Assembly (NCBI GenBank): GCA_024138015.1
Contig: JAMXBB010000006.1
Span: 73,937,077-74,001,076 of the forward strand
DNA from: Lumnitzera littorea
Taxonomy: Eukaryota; Streptophyta; Magnoliopsida; Myrtales; Combretaceae
Length of the DNA stretch: 64,000 nt
Reading direction: 5' to 3'
Position 1 is the first letter of the stretch, and each line of letters opens with the position of its first letter. The translations under genes and the position numbers were made by a program. Shown piece by piece: positions 20,417-31,479 of this stretch. The notes beneath the pieces are model-generated. The model had not been told where the DNA came from and did not search any database. It saw nothing but the letters and a program-made list of their open reading frames with translations.

Positions 20417-21873
20417 TCAAATCTTGTACCTCAAGAATTGATTTTCCTCTAACAGTCTCTTATTTTCCAACCTTAACTCTTCAACAATCTTATTTACTTT
20501 CTTGGAATTAGGCTTCAACTCTGGCCTGTGTGGTGTCTTAGTAAGCCCACTCAGTGAGTGAAAGACGTGTTGGATTTGGCTCATGTCTAGATACATCTGA
20601 AGCTTCATACCATATCTTTCCAATTTTCTCTAACTGATCATAAATGAACTGCTTAGTGGCTTAGTATTCTTCGACTTTGCCCCTCAAAGTTCCTACATTG
20701 ACTATCTTCTTAACTTCTCTTCATTCACATAGCTTCATGAGTTTTGCTAGTCATTGGATTAAGTTGCCATGGATAGTTAAGGATATTAATAATTCACTGT
20801 GACAACATCCAAGGAGTCTCGATAAGCTATCTATTGTAGTGGGCCCAGCTGTCTCATGATACAAGTTGAGAAATATCTGGTACAGCCTGTAATACCGATA
20901 AAGGGAACTCCTACATAATTGGTGCACCTCAAGACGGCTTGAATGCAATGGCGCCATTTAGCCATCCACATAAAGTCTACTAGTGGCATTTTGTTGATAA
21001 ATGACACCTATCCCTTAAACTGAGTTTCATCCAGTACCTTGAGGTGGTGGGCAAATTTGCCAATCAAGTCTATATTCTCTATCAAGAACTCTCTAAGAAG
21101 ATTCCCTTTATACCCTTATGTGTGATTGAGAAACCATACGGCAAGGATCGTAGGGTTAGCCATGAAATAACCGTACCCTTGCTTCTTTAGGTGGGCATCC
21201 TGAATTGTTCTGCCAATAGCGTCGGTATATAAGATTTACCTACTAGGAATTGAGTCACTAACTTGGCAACCTTATAGTGGACCTGACCATATCTAAAGGG
21301 AAATAACATTGTTCCCAACACTACTACAATAAAGGCATTGACCCTCTTTTCCGGCCATGATTCATATCCTCCGTAGAAGATCTGGTGATATTTTTGGTAG
21401 GCATTTAGGCTTGAAAACCACTCCACCAATCTTAGGATACTGAGACATTTTTGACCCTTTGAAGATAAGAATGGAGCCAAGGTTGACTTCTTGACCCCCA
21501 ATAGCATCATGAAGATTTTCTCAAGCTGGATCCTAAGATTAGGGATAGTTATGCCTACTTTGAGGGGTGGGGCACTAAGCAGCTGCAAGTATTCTTTTAT
21601 GGTGGGTGTCAATATATGTGGCCCAAAGTTGAAAGCTGCAGATTCTGGATCCTAGTAATAGACAAAGGCCTGGATTAGAGGCCAATGGAGCTAGACCTGT
21701 ATGAAGGATATGCTTGGCCCGATCCTCTTACAGGCGTGATTTTGCTTAGTAGGCGGAAGTTGGTTTAACCAATTTTTCAGGATGGCTTCAAGGAAGGAGT
21801 ATTTATCTAACTGGACTTCACTAACAGGCTTTAGGCTAATAGGATTCGGACTAATACTACCCTGACTCTCCAT
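20417..21873 (-). pseudogene. Tat element A ORF1, upstream of gag, unknown function
   Basis: The frame starts at 21873 (MESQGSISPNP) and resumes at 21612-21187 with an alpha-helical domain: YLQLLSAPPLKVGI, VEWFSSLNAYQKYHQIF, NAFIVVVLGTMLFPF and LAEQFRMPT. Degraded stretches follow, ending in a coiled-coil piece (VEELRLENKRLLEENQFL, 20500-20430). The LALGTMLFP-type helix and the C-terminal coiled coil match the domain found in the extra ORF of Tat/Ogre elements (a DUF7745-like plant domain). Its role is unknown. At least ten stops are present in the C-terminal half. Confidence 0.6.
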
Positions 21874-21879
21874 ATCTAT

Positions 21880-22740
21880 ATTACAAAAAGATATAAATGA
21901 AATAAAAATGTGATGACTATTTACAACGAAGACACTAAATTAAGAATAAAGCTGGATCTGATGCTAATAATTTCATAGCTTTTTCAAAGATTTCCATAGA
22001 AATTGCACAACTTTTCACTGATTAAGGGCAATAAAAAAATGAGACACATATAACACTAGAAATAAAATTTTTATAGAAAAACGAACGTAATCAAATATAG
22101 AAATGCAATATGTTGCACACTCATGCAATGTAAAAGGAGTCGGTAATTTAATAAATTATAGGAATTATGATAAATCCATGGTCAAAAGCACCGCCATATA
22201 TAAGTATATTCAAAATATGATTTAATTAAAATGAAGCTTGTGTATACTTATATATAAGGGTTAAAATTTTTTAATTGAAAATGGGGCAATGAATTGACCG
22301 TAGATTAAATCAAACTTTTCCTATAATTAAAAAAAAAAAAAACTACCCCTATTTCAAAAAATGATGTAAGGGGGTGGGGTCTACGGGTCCTAAGTTCTGC
22401 AACTTTAAGGCTATTTGAAGAGAAGCCTAGTAGGCTACATCAAAGCTTGAGTAGGTTTACCTATCACCGCCAAGTGGAGGTAATGACCCTAACAACCTGA
22501 AGGTTACACAATGGTGGCCTATCCCAAGTTCATAAGGTGGCCTAAGTCCGACTACATCTAATTACATAAATAATTACTTAAAATAAAAGAACCCCCCCGG
22601 GCTTTTTTTTCTCCTTAGGGTTTGCATCACTAAAAACCCATTAGTATAACTATAATACCAAAATAATAATAATAATAATAACATGAAAGCCCATCAATAA
22701 TTTTTTATTTTCACATAGCTAGCCCATCAGTGTCCTTAAT
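21880..22740. other. Tat 5' leader
   Basis: Untranslated region between primer site and ORF1 on the element strand. No ORF. It has a C/G homopolymer junction near 22592-22602 and an ATAATAATA run at about 22665-22681. Confidence 0.5.
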
Positions 22741-22750
22741 GAAGTCGTCA
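22741..22750 (-). other. Degraded primer-binding site of Tat element A
   Basis: On the element strand TGACGACTTC lies 4 nt inside the 5' LTR edge. It differs from the TGGCGACTCC type of Tat primer site by two transitions. A better-preserved match, TTGGCGACTCC, lies inside the left LTR (10564-10574, minus strand). Confidence 0.45.
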
Positions 22751-22754
22751 ATTT

Positions 22755-24656
22755 TATCAAGCCTTATTTTGATTTCCTTAATTTAACCTATATAAAATCT
22801 AGCTCGCTTAATATAAATTACTCGATATTAAACTAAGGAAAAGAAAATGTTTTTTTTTTTTTAAATGGAGTTGCTAACCGGTTCAACAAATAAAAAAAAT
22901 AAAATTAGGGGAAAACCCTAATTTGACCACAAATCTACAGATATTCTAAAAATTTGATTTTTAGAAAATTGAACCAAAAAAAGAGGGTTCGGAGACTAAT
23001 CTATTAAAACTAAATCACCATGTGAAAATTAAAAGAAATTGATGGGCTTTATTATTACTATTTTTTATTTTTTTAAATATTAAAATATACCCAAATAGGC
23101 AAAAGTAAATAAAAATGATTTTATTATTATTGTTATTATGAATTTCTAAAAAGGAAAAAAAATTTATTATTTTAATGGTTGCTTCGAAGGTACCTATGTA
23201 CCCGTTAATCGGGATTAAATCGATTATAGTTCTTTTTATAAAATTTTTAGTGGGTGATTTAATTTTATACAAAAAACTAAGCCAAAAATATATTTTTATA
23301 AAAAAAAAAACACGATATTTCAAGAAAGACCTAATTTAACAAAAATTGCAAAGTAATAAAAAAAATAAGATAAAAACCTGTACTTAAAGAAAAAAATTAA
23401 TTAATAATAAAAATAAATAACTAATAAAGAAAATTAATAAAAATTACAAAAAATAAACAAAATAAGATAATAAATAAATGAAATAAATAAATAAAAACTG
23501 GAAAATTACCTAGCGTTGGACCATCGGTGTTGGGTAGTGATTTGGGTGACGTGGGTGATAGTCTAGATGGCACGCGGGCAGTGGACTGGGTGTGATTTAG
23601 GCATACATGGGTGAGCAGATGGGCGTGTAGCTCAACGATAGTGAGTGAAACTTTGGGCAATAGTACGGGCGAGAGCTTGGGTAACACACGAGCGAGCGAT
23701 GGTGAAGTCTTCGATGGTGACTTAGGTGACACACGGGCGAGTGAGGGTGATGGCTTAGGTGGTGACTTGGATGATACATGGGCGAGCAAAGGTGATGTCT
23801 TAAGCGACGACTCGGGCAACACATGGGTGAGCGAGGGTAATGGTTTAGGCTGTAACTCGGGCGATTGACTGGGCAAGCAAAGGCAATGTTTTAGGTGTGA
23901 GCTCGTGCAGCGGCATGTAGATCTAGGTGACGCCTAGGTGATGCTTGTGACAACAATGGGTGGTCATTCGGGCGATAGTGGGTAACACTTGGGTGGTGGT
24001 GCTATGCGGTGGTAGTGTGGATCTAAGTGGTGGTACGGTGTAATGTGGTTGTGGCGTATGGTGCTCGTGTAGTGGTATGTGGGGGCATGTAGTGGTGGCA
24101 CGTATGTGGTATGATAACGTAGATGGTGGTAGCGTGTGAAGGTGTATGGTGGCACGTGGGGGAGTGTGGCGGCATGTGTGTGGTGTTTTTAGGTGCGTAG
24201 GAGAGTATGAGATTAAAAAGAAAAGCCTTCCTCAATTACCGACTGACATGATATGTATAAACTCTAAAATTGAATATTTCGTATCAAATATATGAAAGAT
24301 TTGTTTGGGATTTAACCTAGATTTACCCTAACTTCTAGAAACCCTAGCTAGTTCGGGCTTTTTTTTTAAGGCTCAACCCAATCCAATTTAGCCTAATAAT
24401 TTAATAAATCTTAATGTTGAGCCCCTAAATTGGTTTGGCCTAAAACTAATGGATTCAGCCCATCTTAATAACTGATCTAACATCTCGACTTATCCCAGCT
24501 TGATACGACTTAACTCTTGACTCATCTTTTTATAACCTAACTTGATTTTCTTTTTCCTATTTTTTTTTCATTTTTTTTATTTTTATTTCTGTTTATTTAT
24601 TAATTGGGCTCAATTATTTGAAATAAAAAAAAATTAGAAAAAATGAGATGTCTACA
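22755..24656 (-). repeat. 5' LTR of Tat element A
   Basis: Direct repeat of 10449-12716. On the element strand it begins TGTAGACATCTC and ends in a decayed ...TTGATA (CGACA in the other LTR). It carries the same AT-rich part, the 45-bp minisatellite (about 23670-23880) and the G-rich promoter-side part. Differences between the LTRs are numerous and mostly transitions, so the insertion is old. Open frames at 23015-24235 are composition artefacts. Confidence 0.85.
23670..23885. repeat. 45-bp minisatellite in the 5' LTR
   Basis: Same array as at 11660-11885, with units such as GGCGAGTGAGGGTGATGGCT followed by TAGGTGGTGACTTGGATGATACAT. Unit order and count are similar in both LTRs, so the array predates this insertion. 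Confidence 0.8.
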
Positions 24657-24661
24657 GTGAG
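24657..24661. other. Right target-site duplication of Tat element A
   Basis: GTGAG, matching GTAAG at 10444-10448 at four of five positions. Confidence 0.65.
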
Positions 24662-25344
24662 TATTGAGTAAGAGGGGTCTATATTAGGAAAGATTGAAAT
24701 AGAATAATTGAGAAAGATTCAAGTGTAGCTTAAGTTAAATAATTATTGCAAGTCCATGATCAAGCTCATGATTGCAATCTTTGATTGTGGGTCTTTCTTG
24801 AACTAATTCTCAAAATTTTTACAAAGTTAAACTTTTCACCGAGTAGCCTAAGGGTAAGATCATGAGTATGGTCCTTGCTCATGGTTTCCTCAGACTAAAT
24901 TTTCAAGTTTCGATTTCAAGAAAATTTCTCATTGAGATGTCTACGGTTAGGATCACAAGTGTGGTCCTTGACTGTAGTCCTCTTGAACCCATTTTACCTC
25001 TTTTCCTCCTTGAGTTTTGTTGCTCTGGTTCATGTTCATGATCCTTTTATTCCTTTTCTTGGTCGATTTAACTCCTTGTTAAGTGATTTTCTCCCTACAA
25101 CTATCAAGAAAATTGTGGGAACAATTTGTGTTGAATCATTAAATAATTAAACATCATGAAATGGAAATCTAACTAAATGAAAACAACTTGTGTTGCCTTC
25201 CAAGAAACACTTTTGTTTAGCATCGTTTGCTCAACATGTTAAGATTGAGGTTACTCATTTTCCTTAATCGGATGGAGGTCATACTCGTTGTGATTTTCTT
25301 TGTTAAACTCTCTCAGATATAATTTAAGCTAGTGGTTGTTTACC
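24662..25344 (-). mobile_element. Athila element A, integrase end and following spacer
   Basis: On the minus strand from 25344 the reading frame gives the last integrase residues (VNNH, stop, LKLYLREFNKENHNE) and ends at a stop near 25270. Next comes text around 25180-25240 resembling the conserved post-integrase segment of Athila elements. The rest to 24662 shows no ORF I trust; the 72-codon plus-strand frame at 24932-25150 is not supported. 25340-25344 is TTACC, one half of the target duplication of the adjacent solo LTR. Confidence 0.65.
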
Positions 25345-28300
25345 TATAATACCCTAGGATTTCGAGTTAGTTCAATAAACTTAAGATCCAAGCCCTTAAA
25401 TTTAGGGCATCGAACTAAGTTATCAGTTTTATTTCAAATGTCACAATAAAGTTAGAAAAATTAGATGAAGTAATTCAAGTAAAATTAATTTCTCAAAATA
25501 AGCTATATAAAAATATTAATTTGAGAAAAACGTTCATTTATCAGTAAAAGATGATAATTATTGAAAACAAGAAATTTGAGCTTTTAGATATAGCGAGACA
25601 TCAGAGATAGGTTAATTAGCTTTCAAAAATAATTAATAAAGGTAAATTATACACAATATACATGTATTTACATGTGATATGCATTATATGTATTAAATAC
25701 ATATATATAATAATAAATTATTATTAAAATAAGGTAAAATAATGAAAAATTAATAAAAAATTGAAGAGATGAGTCATCAAATGAAGTGTCAAGTTAAGAT
25801 TAATTGGAAGTGATAAGTCAATACTTAATTAACTAGAAAATGACACATGGTACCTATTACTTTTTTACATGAAAAAATTCTAAAACCTATAAATAAGGGT
25901 CTAAACATCATTTACGATATTTTAAGAACCTGAAAATACAAGAAAATAATTTTATAAAATTCCAAAAAAGTTAGAAAAAATTCAAAAAAAAAAAAAAGAA
26001 AATAGTGGGAAAATATGGTGAATTACGGTTCCTAAGGCTACAAGCAACCTGAAAAAGAGCCACTTGGGACCTAAACTTATGGTGGAGAGAGAAGATGGGC
26101 TAACATAAGGTGTTGGCTAGAGCACCGTGTACCGGTGAGTTAAATTTCACTACTTGATTTTTATTAATTCACTAAAAATATCAAATCATTTTAGAAAATT
26201 ATGAAATTTGGTTTTCCATAGTTATTTTACATGTAATTTCAAATGGTAATTTTATTTTATTAAAATAACATTGATTTATGGTACTTGCTTAAGAACACGC
26301 CCTATTTAGACGAATTTTAAATAAAATTTTCAAAATATTAAATAATGTTACTTTGGCTTGAAAATTTTTTTATAAAACACTTATATAATGTATTAAATTT
26401 CAATAACAAGAACTTTTGAAAATATCCATTTTTACTATTTTTAATGATTATTTTGAGAAAAACTGCCAATTTTACTAAATTATTGAAATAATTAGTTTTT
26501 GATGAAATTAATAAATGAGTCCTACATGTTTAGACTTTTAGATGTTTATAATGATATTTGAAATATTTAATTTTTATTTCACTCAAAAATGTATTTATTC
26601 CTTAATTTTCCATAATTTCGAGCTAAAACTGCTATTTTCGTAAAAATTAATAACAACCAATTTAGTGTAATTGATGATCAATAATTAAGCTACATATTTT
26701 TTTGAGTCCATTGGATTTTTCGTGAAATTAATCGAGCTCGTGTACTATTTATTACATATTTTCCTTGTATGAGCTTATGTATTAGCTTAATATGTAATAT
26801 AGTAACTAATACTATTAGAATGCTTATTAAATCCATGTCAAATAAACACTTTAGGGTATAATAAGTGTTGGACAAGTTTGGAAAGTATAATTTTTAGGGT
26901 TTTAGTTCAATATGAAAGCTTACTTAGGTCAATTATGGAGTTATGGTAGCGTACGGTCGAGTCGTAATGTGAAAGGATATTTTTGAGTTTTTTACAATAT
27001 TGATTGGTTTTAATTTTTAATATATATTAATAGTACTCAAAATAATAATCGTGATGATATCAAGTTTATTGAAATTGGATAGGAAATGAATAAGATATGA
27101 TTAAATGAAGTTTAAAAATGCGGAGATGAAAGCTTATAACAGTTCGAGTTCGACTCATACTTGATTTAAAGACCATTTTATATTTTCATAGGTGTAAGAT
27201 GTAAGGACAACATCGTGAATTTTAAGATTTTGCATTATTACTAAGATTAGGTAAGTGGATCTAACCTATGTTTAGAGTAGATATATTGCTACTCATAACA
27301 TTGTATATTGTTTGATGATGTGTTGATTGAATATGAGTATATTTTGGGTGAATTGATATGCTACTATAGTGGATGTTGATGTAGTAATTTTAAAAAACAA
27401 TAAATGTGACTTGGTTAGACTATTATGCTATTATGTTAGGTAGTAATTTGTGCTTACAATTGATTGTACTAACTAGGGAAGTTGAGTGATCTAACTCAAT
27501 CTTCTAGGTGTTCACCTGAGTGAACCCCAAGTGAGATACTAGAATTCCACTAAGGAGAGTTCAAAAACTAAAATCAAATCACTAAGTTAAATAAAATTGG
27601 AAGATTGATTGTGTTGAATGATATTCTTGAGTTGCTAATGCATATCATGGCATAGCATGGCATAAAAAGGGACTTATCAGTCATAACTTTCAGAATGAAG
27701 CTTTTAAATGATCATGGAAAAAGCATGGCTTTATGAACTCAGTTTTTAGAAGCATATAGATTGCATTGCCTGAACATGATAGTCAAATTTGGTAGACTAC
27801 AGTGTGTGGTTTATTTGCCACTTTGATTTGGTAGACTATAGTGTATGGTCTAATTTGGCAATATTGCCACTTTGATTTGGTGAACTACAATGTGTAGTCT
27901 AATTTTGTTAAGTTGGGGGTCCTACTCCTAGCAGCTCCTTATTGCCCTTTTTGAAAATGATAGACTACAATGCGTAGTCTAATTTGGTGGACGTCCTACT
28001 CCCCAGCAACTCGTCGTTGCTTTAGGTTTCTAGACATTGCATCCAGATGCTTGGCTATGTTGACTAATTGGAAGAAGTTTAGAGGACATAGGATATTGGT
28101 ACCAATGCATGCCATATGCATGAGCATTGCTAGCAGTAAATGTTCAGTTGGGTGAATGCATATGTGAGGTTGAACTCGTGGGTTATGATTGAAATGTTTC
28201 AGTTGTGATATGCAATATTCTCTATCATATTGTCTATATTGTGTTGCATGTTATCCACTCTTACTTAGCTTCAGTAGCTGAGGGGATAAAATGTTTTATC

Positions 28301-28630
28301 CTTAGGTTAATTATATCATGAAGGGCCCAATGTTAAGGGAGGATATATATATTGAGAGCGTGAGTCAGAGTCAACGACTTTTGTATGGAGCTTATACTAA
28401 GTCAAGGATCTTATTACTGTGAAGATGACAAAGAAAAAAGCTAGTTCATGTTTTGATATAAATATTATATTGTACACATAAGTTGTAACAAGAAATCCAG
28501 TTGAACTCTGATGTAGAAACCTTTTTATTATGTAAATAATGTTGTCTTGTGACGAATGAGTAGGTTGAGTTAAGTGTTTAATAGGTATTCTTGTGTGATG
28601 GTGCATTTTGTGCTATGTCGAGATGTGACA
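25345..28630 (+). mobile_element. Solo LTR of a Ty3/gypsy element (3.3 kb)
   Basis: The segment begins TATAATACCC and ends GATGTGACA, consistent with a TG...CA LTR of the TGTAAYACCC...ATGTGACA kind common in plant gypsy (Tekay/Del-like) elements; the first TG has decayed to TA. It is flanked by a perfect 5-bp duplication, TTACC at 25340-25344 and 28631-28635. Removing it and one TTACC rejoins an Athila integrase frame (FKV across the junction, then NNH). It has no internal domain, so it arose by LTR-LTR recombination or is a single LTR. Small frames in it are not genes. Confidence 0.85.
27785..28005. repeat. Palindromic tandem motif inside the solo LTR
   Basis: Four spaced copies of a dyad of the form AGACTACARTGYGTAGTCT, at about 27795, 27832, 27883 and 27962. 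The last is a perfect 7-bp stem (AGACTAC...GTAGTCT) around AATGC. Copies are separated by text such as TTTGCCACTTTGATTTGG. Confidence 0.75.
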
Positions 28631-28635
28631 TTACC

Positions 28636-29060
28636 TTAAACATTCCTCTTTCGGAATTTCAAATCTCCACTGCTCTATATGGGAATACTTATGCTATTGT
28701 ATAAGGCCCAGATCATCTAGATCTAAGCTAACTTGGAAAGAGCTTCAACCGAGATTGGTAGAATTGGACTTTGTCTCCAACTTCAAATTATTTCCCTTAA
28801 TCTAGTTGTCATAATAGCACTTGGTTTGATCCTTGAATATTGTTAAGTTCTCATAGGCTATATCTCGCTATTCTTCAAGCTCATTCTATTAAAGTTTCCT
28901 ATATTCACCTATACATTCAAGATCAGGCTAGCACATTTTATAGTGCAATAGGCAATATGCTTAATCTCTATAGGCAGGAGACATACTTTTCCATACGATA
29001 GTTGATATGGAGTTATTAAGACCTTATAGGGGGCCTAGTAGGATTGTCTAAAATTTTCAT
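28636..29060 (-). pseudogene. Athila element A integrase, C-terminal part
   Basis: Minus-strand translation yields YQLSYGKVCLLPIEIKHIAY and TIKCASLILN (about 29015-28930). After shifts come AYENLTIFKDQTK (about 28860) and IEQWRFEIPKEECL up to the solo LTR at 28635. These match the characteristic Athila integrase tail, in which a YGKACHLPVE-type motif is followed by the AYEN...YK segment and FKVN. Several stops and at least two frameshifts are present. The catalytic core should lie to the right but is not recognisable beyond about 29060. Confidence 0.7.
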
Positions 29061-30065
29061 ATGATGTGTGTACTCATGATACGAAAACTGGCTTATAAGT
29101 TAGAGATTGCAATACTCTAAATGATTAACTGCTAGGGTTTCTAATCTTATAATTTTTTAACTTATTGTAAAATATAAATAACTATGGATAGCTAGTATGC
29201 TTAGGAGCTTAGTTATTATTAGGACTTACTGTGGCAAATTTGAACTAAAATGGGACCTCTAAAATATCGAAGAAATTAGAGGGAAATGGTCCATAGGCAA
29301 ACAAGAGTAGTTGACGTGAAACTGCTCGGAGGATGTGACTCATCAATGAACACAACAAGACTTGACACCTCACTTGATATGATGCACAAGTTGATGTCAA
29401 GGTCCACCCGTCACTAATCCTAAGTTACCCGGCAAGATTAGATAAGACTGTTTGAAAGATGGACTTAGAGAGGGTTATCTTACAGGAATAGAATATTCAA
29501 TCTTAATTGTAAGTTATTTAGGGCTTATAAGGGAAAGGGACTATTTAAAGTAAGTCTCCAAGGTAGCATTATAAATAAATAAATTATAAGAAAGTATATA
29601 CAAAAAGGGGATTCCTAGTACATATGAAAAGGGTAAAAAGGACAAAAGACAAAAATGGAAAGGTAGTGCAATGTTGGATGAGGCGGATAGGTGGCAGTGC
29701 AACATTGGTCCCATACGAAGATTTTCTGAACACAACAGGTGAGAGGGATCAAGATGTTGCTGCAATAAAGGGGTCGAGACAAGAGAAATGGTAACATGCT
29801 GAGAGAAAACTACTCGGCCAATAAGTAAGTCTCTTGTCACTTGGCAAGAATCTCTTGGCAGTAGTTGGTTGGATTACTTGGTACAATGTCCTTGGTAAGG
29901 GAATGGTCGGCAACATCACTACCGAGGGTATAGATCAATATATAACAATATAAGGAGCTTAAGGAATTCAGCCACATTCCTTTGATGTAAAGTTTCTCAT
30001 CATCAAGAAGTTGTTGAGAGAGGATTCTTCAGGTGAGGGATTGGAGTCCTTAGAGTCGTACGTGA
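29061..30065. other. Non-coding; possible 3' LTR of the chromovirus-like fragment
   Basis: No coding signal I accept. On the minus strand AAAGGAATG precedes TGTGGCTGAATTCC at about 29976, which could be a purine tract and LTR start. A TATA-like CTTATAAGCCC lies near 29525 on the same strand. No second LTR copy or target duplication was found, so this is only a candidate. Minus-strand frames at 29541-29840 are probably LTR noise. Confidence 0.25.
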
Positions 30066-30069
30066 GTAA

Positions 30070-31260
30070 TGGGATCGATGGTTCGTAGTTCATTAGTTCC
30101 CCAGAGTTGTTGAAGATTTTCCCTCAAAACTTGGTCTTCGTCATCATCGAGCACATAGGGAGTCAGATTGGTGACGTTGAATGTGGTAGACATGTCAAAA
30201 CCTTTGGGTAGCTCAATCTCATAGGCGTTATCATTAATGTGCCTTTATATCCTGTAGGGTCCATCCATTCTAGGAGATAGTTTATTTATCCTTTTACTAA
30301 GGAAATGTTCCTTAATAAGATAGACTTAGACAAGGTCCCTAGGGGTATAAACGATTCGCCTCCTTCCGTAGTTTTCCACTTCCTTTTGTCAGGTTACAAT
30401 TTTGGCCAATTGCTCGGCAATCTTCTAATGTAACCTTTAGAACTCCTCGATACGTTGTAGGCCAGATTGACTTTCCCTTTGTGTAGTTAGATTGTTAATT
30501 AAATCTAAGGGTAGGTTTGGGTTAAGTCCATAAACAACCTCAAATGGTGATGTTTTAGTTGAGCTGTGAGTTGAGCAACTGTAGGTAAATTCAATGATGG
30601 GCAGACATAAATCCCAATCATGAAAGATCTTTCCAACAGTAGCACGCAGGAGGTTACCAATGGTTCTGGTCACTACTTTAGTTTAGTTGTCTATTTGGGG
30701 GTGACAAGAGGTATTAAATAGGAGCTTAGTGCTGAGCTTCCTCCATAGGGTCTTCTAAAAGAAACTAATGAATTTTGAATCATGGTCAGACACAATACTT
30801 CTTGGCATTTCATGTAGTCACATAATTTCTTGCAAAAAGAGGTTAGCGATGAATAAAGTAACATTAGGTTTGTGGCAAGGAATGAAGCAACTATCCTGTT
30901 GAACCGATCGACCACTACCATGATTAAATCGTGTCTTTTCAATGTGTAGGGAAGGCTGAGCATGAAATCCATGTTTAGATCTATCTACTATTGCTCTAGA
31001 ATTGGTAGTAATGTATATTCTCTATAGGGCTCTCTCCTCCCCTTTCCATATTTACATACCTCACACCTCGGACCTCCCAAGTATTCAGTGTACATCCTTC
31101 ATCATCCCAGGCCAGTAAAAATGCTCCTTTAATATCTCAATTGTCCTCTTTTCCCCAAAATGGCTGGCTAGACCCTTGGCATGAGCTTCTTGAATGAGTA
31201 GCTCCCTTATAGAACCACGCGGCACGCATATCTACTTACCTTTCATCAAGAACCCCTCAC
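30070..31260 (-). pseudogene. Chromovirus-like Ty3/gypsy integrase
   Basis: Minus strand, right to left: an N-terminal zinc-binding remnant HAKGLASHFGEKRTIEILKE with FYWPGM and CKYG (31190-31050), then MDFMLSLPYT...DLIMVVVDRFN (30972-30691), then MTRTIGNLLRATVGK, IEFTYSCSTHSSTKTSPFE and VVYGLNPNLPLDL (30673-30437). The tail DGPYRI...NDNAYEIELP...FNVTNLTPY runs to about 30090. The DFMLSLP/VVVDRF and FNV(T/S)LSPY blocks are typical of chromoviral integrases of the CRM/Reina/Tekay type. No chromodomain could be seen. Stops and shifts are frequent. Confidence 0.75.
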
Positions 31261-31479
31261 TCAAGTAGAACCCTTCCATAGCTCCTCTAGCACTACACCA
31301 GGCTACTAAAGGCCTAAAATGCAAGTAATGTTCATACGATCAGTTAAAGTGCCAAATCCAAGCACCTTAGCTTATAACATTGTGATGAGGGTATCATAGT
31401 GAGATAGTGCAGCAGCTACTATGTTAGTACTTCCTTTCTTATATCTGATGACATAGCAAAAGATCTCTAAGAACTTAAC

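Larger units (their letters stand above)
10449..24656 (-). mobile_element. Tat-lineage Ty3/gypsy LTR retrotransposon (element A)
   Basis: A complete but decayed element transcribed from the minus strand. Right to left it has: 5' LTR (22755-24656), degraded primer site (about 22741-22750), ORF1 of unknown function (20417-21873), gag (18786-19952), degraded protease/linker zone, RT, RNase H, a second RNase H of the plant/archaeal type, integrase (14145-15449), a 3' non-coding region with a tandem repeat, a polypurine tract, and 3' LTR (10449-12716). The extra ORF upstream of gag and the second RNase H between RNase H and integrase are the defining marks of the Tat (Ogre/Retand) lineage. All genes carry stops. 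Confidence 0.9.

Noticed and set aside
24932..25150. 72-codon plus-strand frame (MRCLRLGSQVWSL)
   Set aside because: Lies antisense in the Athila 3' spacer, no domain, no upstream promoter or splice context.
29541..29840. 99-codon minus-strand frame with hydrophobic C-terminus
   Set aside because: No recognisable domain, overlapping frames of similar length, and position in a likely LTR next to a retrotransposon integrase.
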